The notes below the pieces were generated by a model, which worked only from the letters and a program-made list of their open reading frames with translations, was not told the DNA's origin and searched no databases. From assembly GCA_017556805.1 (NCBI GenBank), contig JAFYMC010000022.1, positions 19,797 through 83,796 on the forward strand: a stretch of DNA of 64,000 bases, in the 5' to 3' direction. The position numbers were made by a program, and so were the translations under genes. Shown here one piece after another: positions 35,427-44,648 of the stretch (its first letter is position 1; every line of letters starts with the position of its first letter). The stretch is from Lachnospiraceae bacterium. GTDB taxonomy: Bacteria > Bacillota > Clostridia > Lachnospirales > Lachnospiraceae.

Positions 35427-37325
35427 TTACCGTTCTTCCTCCATAATCTTATGATGCCTGTCCTTCATACGATACATGGACTCATCTGCCATCTGTAAGT
35501 ATTTCTCAATGTCAAATTCATCCTCCGGGCGAATCGGCACACCGCCGACACTCACCGTCAGATGAAAATCGATTCCACGTTTTTCTACTTCCTTTGCCAA
35601 ACGATCCTGGACTGCCTGACAAATGCCTTCGATATCCACTTCGCCTTCTACCACACGACCGCCTACCAGGAATTCATCACCGCCGAATCGGGACACCACC
35701 CAGTCTCTCGGCATTTCCGCACGTAATACGGACGCCACGGTACGTAAGGCCAAATCGCCGTTCGCATGACCGCTTTGGTCATTGATGCTCTTCATTTTAT
35801 CAATATCCACAAGGAAAATGACACCGAGTCCGCCTTTTTCTTTCCAATCCGCGAGCATCGGATAGGTCATACGCTCACAACCGGCACGATTGTACACGCC
35901 GGTCAGGGTATCCACAACCGATAAATTTGTCAAACGTTCCGTCAGGTTGACAATCATTATATTACGTCTCACCTGCTCTAAGTACTGATTCATATGTCTG
36001 GTCCAAATATACAGACCATTATTATGAATAATCTCTAAATCTCCCGTTAATACAGCAAACCCATAAGACTTCTCATCGCTATAAACCGGCACGTACATAT
36101 AAACACCCGGAACTTCCCTGTTCTTTGCCAAATAAAAGATTGCATCGTTTTTCTTCACCATTTTATAAGGCTTCTTCTTTCCGTCCTTTATCGTACCGAC
36201 CACGGCCACGTCCTCATTGTAGCCCATTGTCCGTAGATTTGCGTCTCCTTCTTCAATGTGGAAAAACTCCGAATCCAGACAAAGCATAAAGTTTTCACCC
36301 TCAATGTCGTGTTCGCGCTCAAATAAAGTAGAAAGACTATCGGATAACTCCTCTATATTTTCATTTTTACGAATATACAGATAAATACTTCTGAAATGAG
36401 AATCCAATGCGATACTGTCCTTGAGCTTAAAGAAATACTCACTCTGGTGTGCATTGCTCTTCCTCTCTGCGCAGCCGCAACTCTCATTCGGAACAAACCG
36501 TGTGCCCAGTAAAGCATTTTCTATCTTCTTTCCTTGCATACTGTCCAGTAACATACGAATTGCCTTGTCACCCATGCTTCCCCACTCATGACTCACCGAA
36601 GCAAGAATCGGGTGAAACTCCCTGGTCTGTGTCAGGCAATCATATCCGGTGACAATTACATCACCCGGCACATGATATCCCAACTCTCTCAAATGGTTTG
36701 CGACACCGAACGCCATAACATCGTTGGCGCATACAACAGCATCCGGAAGTCTGTTATTATTCTCTCCCATCCATGCCAGTACCTGGTCCATCGCACTTGC
36801 CATTCCCCAGTCACCGTATTTAATATTTCCCTCCGGCACGGAAAATCCGTTCTCCTGCGCCTCATCTATCACTGCACGCAACCGTTCCGCACTGTCTGCA
36901 TGGTCCTGCGGTCCACCGATATACAAAATTTCACGAACCCCATGTTCCGTTACAATATGTTTCACCAGTTCCCTCATTCCGGCATAATTGTCGGTAAAAA
37001 CAGACGGAACCCCCTCAAACTCGGACTCAAGGCTGACCACCGGACACTTCACACTTTTCAGCTTTTCTTTGAAATACTCTGTTTCCTTGGTTAGATTAAA
37101 GGAATTTCCCAAAATGATAATTCCGTCAAAATCATCCAAATCCGGAAGTGTAAATATATTAAATTCCGCATCGCACTGGGCAGAGCTCTCCCATCGCAAA
37201 GAATAATTCACAAATGCAAACACATCAATATTCTCGTTCTTTGCTACCTCTTTCACTCCGCTCAGAACATCTTGTACATATTCAAAACTCCATCCGCCGG
37301 CAAACACTGCTATTCTTTTTCTCAT
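35427..37325 (-). CDS. Soluble LacI-type-sensor diguanylate cyclase, copy 1
   Basis: The 632-residue protein starts directly with a periplasmic-binding-protein-like fold of the LacI/GalR effector type (about 3-290; RIAVFAGGWSFEYVQDVL, ILYIGGPQDHADSAERLRAV, CANDVMAFGVANHLRELGY) but has no helix-turn-helix. A middle region (about 300-470) leads to a GGDEF domain with the intact active site SRFGGDEFLVGG near residue 549. It should make c-di-GMP in response to a cytoplasmic sugar-like ligand. No membrane segment is present. I see no clear RxxD inhibitory site. A close paralogue lies upstream, and GNAT downstream. Confidence 0.88.
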   Translation of the reverse strand: MRKRIAVFAGGWSFEYVQDVLSGVKEVAKNENIDVFAFVNYSLRWESSAQCDAEFNIFTLPDLDDFDGIIILGNSFNLTKETEYFKEKLKSVKCPVVSLESEFEGVPSVFTDNYAGMRELVKHIVTEHGVREILYIGGPQDHADSAERLRAVIDEAQENGFSVPEGNIKYGDWGMASAMDQVLAWMGENNNRLPDAVVCANDVMAFGVANHLRELGYHVPGDVIVTGYDCLTQTREFHPILASVSHEWGSMGDKAIRMLLDSMQGKKIENALLGTRFVPNESCGCAERKSNAHQSEYFFKLKDSIALDSHFRSIYLYIRKNENIEELSDSLSTLFEREHDIEGENFMLCLDSEFFHIEEGDANLRTMGYNEDVAVVGTIKDGKKKPYKMVKKNDAIFYLAKNREVPGVYMYVPVYSDEKSYGFAVLTGDLEIIHNNGLYIWTRHMNQYLEQVRRNIMIVNLTERLTNLSVVDTLTGVYNRAGCERMTYPMLADWKEKGGLGVIFLVDIDKMKSINDQSGHANGDLALRTVASVLRAEMPRDWVVSRFGGDEFLVGGRVVEGEVDIEGICQAVQDRLAKEVEKRGIDFHLTVSVGGVPIRPEDEFDIEKYLQMADESMYRMKDRHHKIMEEER

Positions 37326-37422
37326 AACATCCCCCTTAGATAAAAGTCTGACATTTCACAAATAATACAACCATTTAATACATTATATCAAATTATACAA
37401 GAAAATACAAGTCAAAAAGCAA

Positions 37423-39330
37423 TTACATCCGACGTTCCCACTCCAAATGATGTGCTTGTTTTATATCGTACATATCATCATCGGCGATTTGCATATACTC
37501 GCTAATCGCCACCGTATCCTCCGGCAACATTTTTGCGATTCCGATACTGATGGTAAGCGGGATATCGATATTTCTTTTCTTTACTTCCTTTCCCAAACGT
37601 ACTTCCAAGGAACGTCGTAACGCTTCCGTATCTATTTCCTCTCCGCTTACCCGGCCACCGACGAAAAATTCGTCGCCGCCGTATCTGGATACAATCCAAT
37701 CCTCCGGCAATCCGGACTTTAAAACGCTGGAAACCGTACGCAGTGCCAAATCACCGTTTGCATGACCGTATCTGTCGTTGATCACCTTCATTTTATCGAT
37801 ATCTACCAACATAATGATACCGCTTCCGCCACGGCTTCTCCACTCCTCCAGCATAGGAAACGCTATTTGCTCGCAACCGGCACGATTATAGACACCGGTA
37901 AGCACATCCGTTACCGAAAGCTTCGTCAGCATTCGCGTCAAATCCGAAATGGTAAGATTTCTTCTGACCAGTTCCAGATACTGACTGGTATGCCTGGTCC
38001 AAATATAAAACTGATTCGCACAGGCGATCCGCAAAGAACCGGTCAATACGGCAAATCCGTACGTCTTTAAATCTCCCGACAAAGGAGCCACAATATAAAG
38101 CATCGGGTTCTTTATCTTTTTCGACAACCAGTACAAGGCTTCGTTCCGTTTCATTGTCATACGGGGAACCGGTTTCCCTCCTACCAATGCACCGATTATC
38201 TCCGCCCTGTCATTGTATCCTGTTAAAGATAAGTTAAAGTCTCCCTCCTCTATCCGGAAAAACTCCGGGTCCAGGCACATAACAAAATTTTCGCCTTCCA
38301 TCTGATGCTCCCGTACAAATAAATCCGAAAGCGCCTCCGACAAATCCTCGGCATTATCAATTTTGTCTACAGCGCGGTAAATATGGCGGAAATGCGCATC
38401 CGCATCCAAACCGTTGATTACATTCACCTGCTTCCGTCTCGTTCCGAAGGTCTTGCTCTTTTGTAAATCTTCATAAGAACATCCGCAGCTCTGTGCCGGA
38501 ACGAAACAAGTCGGAAGTATCACGTTTTGTTGCTCTTCTCCGTTCATTTTGCAAAACAGCATGGAAAAGGCCCTTTCGCCCATAGCCTCCCACTCGTGTC
38601 CTACGGAAGCAATGGTCGGAAGGAACTCCTGTCCTGCACGTAAACAGTCAAATCCGGTAACCGCCACATCCTCCGGGACTTTGAAGTTCAACTGTTCCAG
38701 TTGGTCACATGCTCCCATGGCCATAATATCATTTGCACACAATATAGCATCCGGAAGGGCACCGAATTCTTCTACCCATTCGGAAACAATTCTCATTCCG
38801 GACTCTCTGGACCAATCTCCGTACCGGACATTTCGCTCCGGAATATATAATCCGTTTTTTTCCGCCACATCACACAAGGCCTTTAACCGATCAAGATTCT
38901 CCAAATGATCCTGCGGCCCGCCGATATATAAAATATTCCTTGCCCCGTGGTCTTCCACCATATGCCGTGCCAAGTCATACATACCGGCATAGTTATCGGA
39001 AACCAAAGATACCGCCGGTTCCAGTTCATACTCTACCGCCACCGCCGGTACATTAATATGCTTTAATTTCTCGGAAAAATAATCCACTTCTTTCTCCTGA
39101 TTAAAAGAATTGGCCAACAGAATAATTCCGTCAAACTCTTCCAACTCAGGCAATGTAAAGAGATTATATTCGCCTTCGTTCGACAAGGCATTCAGCCCTT
39201 GTATCGAAAAATTTACAAACGTAAAGACATCTACATTTTCCTTCTTTGCAGCTTCCGATATCCCGCAAACAACTTCCCTAAAATATTCATCGCCCCAACC
39301 ACCGGCAAATACAGCAATTTTCTTTTTCAT
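37423..39330 (-). CDS. Soluble LacI-type-sensor diguanylate cyclase, copy 2
   Basis: The 635-residue paralogue of the next gene has the same layout: LacI-like effector domain (IAVFAGGWGDEYFREVV, ILYIGGPQDHLENLDRLKAL), a middle region with CFVPAQSCGC, and a GGDEF domain with SRYGGDEFFVGG. Loss of the DNA-binding domain and gain of GGDEF turn a sugar sensor into a c-di-GMP producer. The two copies differ through much of the effector domain, so they may sense different ligands. GGAGGGCGAGT precedes the Met at 39330, which overrides a longer frame. Confidence 0.88.
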   Translation of the reverse strand: MKKKIAVFAGGWGDEYFREVVCGISEAAKKENVDVFTFVNFSIQGLNALSNEGEYNLFTLPELEEFDGIILLANSFNQEKEVDYFSEKLKHINVPAVAVEYELEPAVSLVSDNYAGMYDLARHMVEDHGARNILYIGGPQDHLENLDRLKALCDVAEKNGLYIPERNVRYGDWSRESGMRIVSEWVEEFGALPDAILCANDIMAMGACDQLEQLNFKVPEDVAVTGFDCLRAGQEFLPTIASVGHEWEAMGERAFSMLFCKMNGEEQQNVILPTCFVPAQSCGCSYEDLQKSKTFGTRRKQVNVINGLDADAHFRHIYRAVDKIDNAEDLSEALSDLFVREHQMEGENFVMCLDPEFFRIEEGDFNLSLTGYNDRAEIIGALVGGKPVPRMTMKRNEALYWLSKKIKNPMLYIVAPLSGDLKTYGFAVLTGSLRIACANQFYIWTRHTSQYLELVRRNLTISDLTRMLTKLSVTDVLTGVYNRAGCEQIAFPMLEEWRSRGGSGIIMLVDIDKMKVINDRYGHANGDLALRTVSSVLKSGLPEDWIVSRYGGDEFFVGGRVSGEEIDTEALRRSLEVRLGKEVKKRNIDIPLTISIGIAKMLPEDTVAISEYMQIADDDMYDIKQAHHLEWERRM

Positions 39331-39423
39331 AGACTCGCCCTCCGGTAAAAAAACGCTGTCACTATGCACAATACTATTAACAATAATTATACCGCAAAAA
39401 GAGGCGAATTACAACAAATTTTT

Positions 39424-40020
39424 CTAAAATTTTCTATTTTCCTGCTTTTTTTCTTTCTTTTTCTTTTGTACGGAATAGCCGAACTTGCCCAGCTTCTCTC
39501 CCAGTAAAAAGTACTCTCCGTGGGAATAGGTTACCAGCCCGGTATGATTTAATTCGAACTTACCGGTATCATCCATGTAAGCATCCTCCACTGTCACATT
39601 TACCACTTCTCCCACAAACATCGTATGACTTCCGAGGGCCAGTTCCTGTACTACCTTACACTCAATATTCACCGGACTTTCCGCAATTCCCGGTGCCTGT
39701 ACCTTCTGCGACGGAAGAGGGGTCAGCTTCATTTCCCCAAACTTATCCACGTCTCTTCCGGACTTTACCCCACAATAATCCGTAGCATACACCAAGTCCT
39801 TCGTTACAAGATTCACCACAAACTCTCCGGTTTCTTTGATGATATCATAGGAATACCGCTCCGGACGCACCGATATAGACAACATGGCAGGGGAGGAGCA
39901 CACAGTGCCCGCCCATGCCACGGTAATAATGTTCGGTCTTTGATTTTCGCGTCCGCAGCTTACCATTACTGCCGGTACCGGATACAACATGTTTCCCGGC
40001 CTCCAATGCTGCTTTGCCAT
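39424..40020 (-). CDS. Flavin reductase-like domain protein
   Basis: The 198-residue protein matches the FMN-binding split-barrel flavin reductase family (KPGNMLYPVPAVMVSCG-like start reading RPGNMLYPVPAVMVSC, then NIITVAWAGTVCSSPAMLSI and HTMFVGEVVNV). Such proteins bind FMN and reduce flavin, or act with partner oxidoreductases. The last 20 residues are Lys-rich. It is the last gene of the glycan operon (37 nt after the pyrophosphorylase), but the functional link is not obvious. AAGGAG sets the Met at 40020. Confidence 0.85.
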   Translation of the reverse strand: MAKQHWRPGNMLYPVPAVMVSCGRENQRPNIITVAWAGTVCSSPAMLSISVRPERYSYDIIKETGEFVVNLVTKDLVYATDYCGVKSGRDVDKFGEMKLTPLPSQKVQAPGIAESPVNIECKVVQELALGSHTMFVGEVVNVTVEDAYMDDTGKFELNHTGLVTYSHGEYFLLGEKLGKFGYSVQKKKKEKKQENRKF

Positions 40021-40057
40021 AGTTTCTCCTTCTTGCGGATATCCGCCCATAAAATAG

Positions 40058-41284
40058 TTACAGTTCCACTCCGTTTAACTTTAACAATTCTCTGGCACTT
40101 TCCACAGAATCCACACCGGTTGCATTCTTAATCGGTGCGAACTCCTTCTCACGTACCACCTCAAATACAAGGCAACTGTCTAACATATGAATCATATCCA
40201 ATACCAGGCTCTCGTACTTATAACCGTTTACTGCCTCCGGCTTTACGGTTTCTCCAGCCTCGTTCATATACGGAATCTTCTTTTCCACGATATGAAGCGG
40301 CATCTCCTTGCTGACGATTTCCTCCAAATCCTTTACACGAAACAAATAATTTAAAATGACACCGTAGTTATAGGCCGGTTCTCCGGTAGCATCCTTCGCC
40401 TCCATCATTTCGGTGGTCAGCTCATAATATTCCACGATGGACGGTCTGCCGTCCTCCAAGCACATAACGCCTACCTTCTCATCCGGTGCTGCTTTCTTGA
40501 TTACCTTTGCACCTACGGCACAGTTATTCAGTGCAGTAGCACCTACAAAGCACGGATCCGCGATACGCTGCAATACGTTATCCACCGCAAAAATATTCAG
40601 CCACTCAATGCCGGCCTTATGTACAATATCCAGCACCCCGGCACGTTTCATGGAAGAGAACCATCCGCCGTTTCCGTTCGGAGATGCTGACATCAGACCT
40701 TTTTCCTCCATATATACCTTTCCGGTATAATCGGAAGCCGGTGCCATATCCTGCATAAAGAAGGTTACATACTCTTCCTTATACCCGAAGAAGTTCATCT
40801 CCTTTAAGAAAGAAACCGTCTTCTCATGATTTTTTTCACTGGTCATGACAAACAAATGAATATAGCTGCCTGCCTGCTCCACCACATCCAGCAAATTGCG
40901 AATCAGACGTTCGAAAATGTATACCTCCTTCGTCAGACCGATATTGTACATTCCCTTCGGATTGTCGGAGCCGAGACGGGTTCCCATACCGCCGGCCAAC
41001 AAAACGGCACCCACTTTACCGGCCCGAATCATCTCCAGACCCTTCTCGGTATATTCTCCCTTTCGCTCTTCAATCTCGGAAAGCTTCATGGCAGGAATCG
41101 GTGTAATCACACCTCTTACCTGTTCCTTATCGGCCTGTGCGGCCTGAGCAAGTACGGAAAAATCCGTCTGCTCAATCTGTGCCAAAAGTGCGTTCTTGCC
41201 TGCTTCGGACAATTCCTCGAAATACTGCAAAACATGCTCCTGACCGTATTCGCTTACCTTCTTTAATGCCTCACTATAATTCAT
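40058..41284 (-). CDS. UDPGP-type nucleotide-sugar pyrophosphorylase (UDP-HexNAc/UDP-glucose type)
   Basis: The 408-residue protein belongs to the eukaryotic-type UTP-sugar-1-phosphate uridylyltransferase family. Its nucleotide loop is LLAGGMGTRLGSDNPKG, with ASPNGNGGWFSSMKR and an AVDNVLQRIADP segment binding the metal and sugar. Products are UDP-GlcNAc/GalNAc or UDP-glucose. It likely feeds donor sugars to the GT2-LicD and LicD proteins encoded upstream. Its start overlaps the LicD stop by 11 nt, implying translational coupling; the Met at 41284 is preceded by AGGAGG. Confidence 0.85.
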   Translation of the reverse strand: MNYSEALKKVSEYGQEHVLQYFEELSEAGKNALLAQIEQTDFSVLAQAAQADKEQVRGVITPIPAMKLSEIEERKGEYTEKGLEMIRAGKVGAVLLAGGMGTRLGSDNPKGMYNIGLTKEVYIFERLIRNLLDVVEQAGSYIHLFVMTSEKNHEKTVSFLKEMNFFGYKEEYVTFFMQDMAPASDYTGKVYMEEKGLMSASPNGNGGWFSSMKRAGVLDIVHKAGIEWLNIFAVDNVLQRIADPCFVGATALNNCAVGAKVIKKAAPDEKVGVMCLEDGRPSIVEYYELTTEMMEAKDATGEPAYNYGVILNYLFRVKDLEEIVSKEMPLHIVEKKIPYMNEAGETVKPEAVNGYKYESLVLDMIHMLDSCLVFEVVREKEFAPIKNATGVDSVESARELLKLNGVEL

Positions 41285-42257
41285 TTGTTTCATCCTCCTG
41301 ATTTTCTTTCTCTATCTCATGATACGACCGTTCCAGTTCGATTACCGTTGCCGGATGTCCTCCCCGGGCATCATTCGCCGGCGGTATCATATAATCCGAA
41401 CCGTATAACGCCGTAAGATATGCTGCATTGTCCACCGGGCCGAAAAAGCGATATCCTTCGAACTCGTACTCGCTGCTTCTTCCTTCCGGCGATGCCTCTA
41501 TTTTCTCTCCCCGCCTAAAATCAAAGGCAAGGTACTTTCTCTGGCGGATTTCTCCGTCAAATACGCTCCTTGGTACGGACTCTCTCCTCCCCCAATGCCC
41601 AAGATAATTGGAATACCGGGCGTCTCCCCACTGAGGAAGCTTCTCTTTACGTTCTCCGTAGTTCCTTACCAATGTATCCAGATTGCGCACCAATACATCG
41701 CTTTCGGTATATCCGGTAATTCTCTTCATCACAAAACGCTTGACCGGATTTCTTACCGCACCTTTTTCCGCAATATGTGCATACAAAAGCTTCTTTTTAA
41801 ACTTTACACGCAATTCCTTCCATATGCGAAGCGGCAAAACATTCGCATCCCCATCCAACGGAAAAATGTCAATATAGACACCTCCCACGTATCCGGTCCC
41901 GCTTCTGCGGGTTTCCACATAGGTGGTGCGCTCATCCTCCAACCGGATAAACGCATAAGGCACTCCCGCTTCCTTGGAGAAATGCCGTAGCTTATAGCCC
42001 TCCGGGAAAGCCTCTTCCGGCAACCGCAGGAGTTGTTCGTATTCCTTCCGCGGCAATCCGAAATCCGCATCATCATCCCACGGGATGAATCCCTTATGCC
42101 GGACCGCCCCCAACATCGTTCCGCCTAACATATAATAGCGCAAATGATGCTCCCGGCAGACCGAATCAAAGGCTTTCATAATTTCTAAAATCTTTTCCTG
42201 TAATTCCGTCATGGAACCGTTCCTTTCTATCTTCTCCGGCACACCACCGGACATCAT
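41274..42257 (-). CDS. LicD-family phosphotransferase
   Basis: The 327-residue protein has the LicD nucleotidyltransferase-like core GGTMLGAVRHKGFIPWDDD with the metal-binding DDD, followed by ADFGLPRKEYEQLL. LicD proteins attach phosphocholine or similar phospho-groups to teichoic acids and surface glycans. The start ATG overlaps the stop of the GT2-LicD gene by one base (TGATG) and GGAGG lies 10 nt before; a Met 15 codons later is an alternative. It partners with the LicD domain of the upstream gene and with the pyrophosphorylase. Confidence 0.88.
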   Translation of the reverse strand: MMSGGVPEKIERNGSMTELQEKILEIMKAFDSVCREHHLRYYMLGGTMLGAVRHKGFIPWDDDADFGLPRKEYEQLLRLPEEAFPEGYKLRHFSKEAGVPYAFIRLEDERTTYVETRRSGTGYVGGVYIDIFPLDGDANVLPLRIWKELRVKFKKKLLYAHIAEKGAVRNPVKRFVMKRITGYTESDVLVRNLDTLVRNYGERKEKLPQWGDARYSNYLGHWGRRESVPRSVFDGEIRQRKYLAFDFRRGEKIEASPEGRSSEYEFEGYRFFGPVDNAAYLTALYGSDYMIPPANDARGGHPATVIELERSYHEIEKENQEDETNEL

Positions 42258-44158
42258 CACCTTGATTCCTCCGGCGTCATATGCTTCATGCAAGGCTTGT
42301 AATGCGCCTTACGTTCTTCCACAGGAGGAAGCTTATGATAGTCCCCAAACATATGGGTTAGATACTCCTCGCAGTGCTTCGGCCCTTTAAGAAGCATCCC
42401 CTCAAACTCCCATAACGTATATTCGTCGTAAGTATCTCCGAAATAACTTCTCGGTACAATTTCCTTTAACTTATAGGCTCCGGTTAACGTTCCCGCATAG
42501 TCCGCATGTTCCGCGTCCTGCCTTTGAAACAGCCGGTCCATTCTCTGATATACCTTGCGTACATCAATCCACTTATACAACCGCAATGCTCTCACTACCC
42601 GTAATACCGTCTGCTCCCATTTGGAACGGCTGGTACGGATGCCGGTATGCACATTGGCAGTGCCGCAAAGGAACCGAAGACCCATTGCCTTTGCATAATA
42701 TATCTTTCGGGCAAGTTCATCATCCGGTGTACCGTCAAGAGGAAGGATATCGATTAAGTATCCCTTCCGTGTCGTGGTATCCTCAAGCAGCTGTTCTTCA
42801 ATCACTACCTTTGTGGAGCAAACCTTGGCAAAATAACTCTTGAACTCCCGGTCCGTCTGCCAGCTTTCAATCCGGTAATCCTCCCCCAGGCTCTTCTGCG
42901 CTTCTCCGGACATTACCAATTCGATAAGACGGTCATAGTCCGTTCTAGGCATAGCCACATCCACGTCATCATCCCACGGAATAAAGCCCTTATGACGGAC
43001 CGCACCGAGCAAAGTCCCCCCGATGGCATAATACCGAAGTCCGTAAGTATTACAAAGCTTCACAAAGGCCTTTAATGCACCGAGTTCAATCTCATGAAGT
43101 TCCCCCAGTATATCCTCGTAGCTTCCTTCCGATAATTGTTCTTCTATTTCTGTTTGAACAGAACATTCCGTCTTTTCCGTTTTTTGAGAAAGTTTCTTCT
43201 TTTCCCAATATGCCGGCTGAAGGGTACATCCCAAAATCACCTTTTCCGGCAAGCTCTTATAATGTTTCCCAAGGAAAAATCCCACATAACGTGCCGCAGA
43301 CTCCATCAAAAATACAAACAATTCACCGTACCGGCGCTGGGCGATACAGTACTCTGCAGCACTCTTTACAAAGCGAATCCCCTCCTTTTCGGAACTGACC
43401 CGACCGAACACCGATCGATAGTCCCTCTGGGATACCGCCATATCAAAACTACGCTTAAACTGGGCAGTGAGACCGTAATTGTGGGTGTGGTATACTCTCG
43501 CCTTCGCACAATAGCATATGGCATCTCCTGCCTCGATTAAGGCCGCACCGTAAATCATATCTTCATTAAAAATTGTGTCGGTGACAAAGCCTCCCAGTTC
43601 ATCATACCGGTTTCTGCGATACATGGCACAGGCATTGGAAATCATATAGGTCTTGATTCCGAGTCGTTCTTTGTCCGCCTTCGTCTTCCTACATGACTCC
43701 GCCGGATAATTATGCAGACGCAAAAAGCTCTCGGTAAAATCCGCATGCTCCGCTGCCAACTGTCTGGCATACGCCGCACCTACCTCATCATCCTTAAAAC
43801 AATGCATCAGTTTCTCAATCAAAAACACATCCGCCGGCACCGCATCCTGGGTCATGCAAAGGAAAAAGTCCGCATCGGAGTACTTTTCCACCGCCAGATT
43901 TCTGGTGCCGCCGTGATCGTAGTCCTTCTTCTCCACACGAACAAGCTTAATCTCTACGGAAGGTAACACCTTATTATCGTTTTTCGCAGCAACCTTTGCC
44001 ACACGGGTACGCAAGTCCTCCACCGTGTGCCCCTCCGCTTCCGTATTCATCAATATAATCTTTGCCGGTCGCACCGTTTGTTGCAATAACATCGTAAGCA
44101 AACGTTCCAGCTTTTTATCGGCCTTATATACCGGAATAATCACATCAGGTCGTCTCAT
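42257..44158 (-). CDS. GT2 glycosyltransferase fused to a LicD domain
   Basis: The 633-residue protein combines an N-terminal family 2 glycosyltransferase (about 1-280; DVIIPVYKADKKLERLL, the acceptor region CMTQDAVPAD and FNEDMIYGAALIEAG) with a C-terminal LicD domain (about 345-630; GGTLLGAVRHKGFIPWDDD). The GT adds a sugar such as rhamnose to a growing surface glycan, and LicD adds a phospho-decoration. Fusion of the two lets one protein extend and decorate. It heads the operon. AGGAGG precedes the Met at 44158; a GTG two codons earlier is less likely. Confidence 0.88.
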   Translation of the reverse strand: MRRPDVIIPVYKADKKLERLLTMLLQQTVRPAKIILMNTEAEGHTVEDLRTRVAKVAAKNDNKVLPSVEIKLVRVEKKDYDHGGTRNLAVEKYSDADFFLCMTQDAVPADVFLIEKLMHCFKDDEVGAAYARQLAAEHADFTESFLRLHNYPAESCRKTKADKERLGIKTYMISNACAMYRRNRYDELGGFVTDTIFNEDMIYGAALIEAGDAICYCAKARVYHTHNYGLTAQFKRSFDMAVSQRDYRSVFGRVSSEKEGIRFVKSAAEYCIAQRRYGELFVFLMESAARYVGFFLGKHYKSLPEKVILGCTLQPAYWEKKKLSQKTEKTECSVQTEIEEQLSEGSYEDILGELHEIELGALKAFVKLCNTYGLRYYAIGGTLLGAVRHKGFIPWDDDVDVAMPRTDYDRLIELVMSGEAQKSLGEDYRIESWQTDREFKSYFAKVCSTKVVIEEQLLEDTTTRKGYLIDILPLDGTPDDELARKIYYAKAMGLRFLCGTANVHTGIRTSRSKWEQTVLRVVRALRLYKWIDVRKVYQRMDRLFQRQDAEHADYAGTLTGAYKLKEIVPRSYFGDTYDEYTLWEFEGMLLKGPKHCEEYLTHMFGDYHKLPPVEERKAHYKPCMKHMTPEESR

Positions 44159-44327
44159 AGGCACCTCCTATTTACTCTATTCTATCATACCGCACTCTGT
44201 ACGGAATTACAAGCAAAAGCCGATACCTTCAAAAATTTTTAAGAATAAAATTTTCCGATTCCCACAGAAACACGGTCAAGCATGCGTGCATACGATATGG
44301 TGTAATCAAATTTTGGAGGAAATCTTC

Positions 44328-44597
44328 ATGGGAAATTTATCTAATTGCGGTATCGGCGGCGGCAACAACGGAGGTTGCAGCTGGATTATCATCCTCATTC
44401 TTCTTTTCTGCTGCGGCGGTTGCGGCAACAACGGCGTTGGCGGCGGCAACAGCGGTTGTGGTTGTGATTGCGGCTGCGATTGCGGCTGTGGTAACAATAA
44501 CGGTGTAGGCGGTGCAATGGGCGGCAGCAGTTGCTGGATTATCATCCTCATCCTTCTCTTCTGCTGCGGCGGTTGCGGCAACAACGGTTGCTGTTAA
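44328..44597 (+). CDS. Gly/Cys-rich small protein with two hydrophobic repeats (chorion-like)
   Basis: The 89-residue protein starts MGNLSNCGIGGGNNGG and has two near-identical modules, CSWIIILILLFCCGGCGNNG and SCWIIILILLFCCGGCGNNG, separated by a Gly/Cys/Asp tract (GCGCDCGCDCGCG). Each module is a short hydrophobic stretch that could insert in a membrane. It resembles proteins that databases call 'chorion class high-cysteine HCB protein 13' in Firmicutes, and also YjcZ-type spore proteins. About 55 bp of DNA are nearly repeated (44379-44437 and 44530-44587). GGAGG lies 8 nt before the ATG. A CATACGATA sequence at 44289-44297 recalls sporulation -10 boxes, but this is speculative. Confidence 0.8.
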   Translation: MGNLSNCGIGGGNNGGCSWIIILILLFCCGGCGNNGVGGGNSGCGCDCGCDCGCGNNNGVGGAMGGSSCWIIILILLFCCGGCGNNGCC

Positions 44598-44604
44598 AAA
44601 AAAG

Positions 44605-44630
44605 GAGGGTATCCTTATGGGGATACCCTC
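44605..44630. terminator. Terminator between the Gly/Cys-rich gene and the ABC operon
   Basis: A perfect 10-bp stem (GAGGGTATCC/GGATACCCTC) with a 6-nt loop, A-run on one side and T-rich run on the other, serves both convergent genes. Confidence 0.85.
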
Positions 44631-44648
44631 TCTTTCTTTCATGAACAC

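Noticed and set aside
44306-44584. Pro/Gln-rich frame on the minus strand opposite the Gly/Cys-rich gene
   Set aside because: It is the reverse complement of a repetitive Gly/Cys coding tract; the plus frame has a proper GGAGG and a known protein type.
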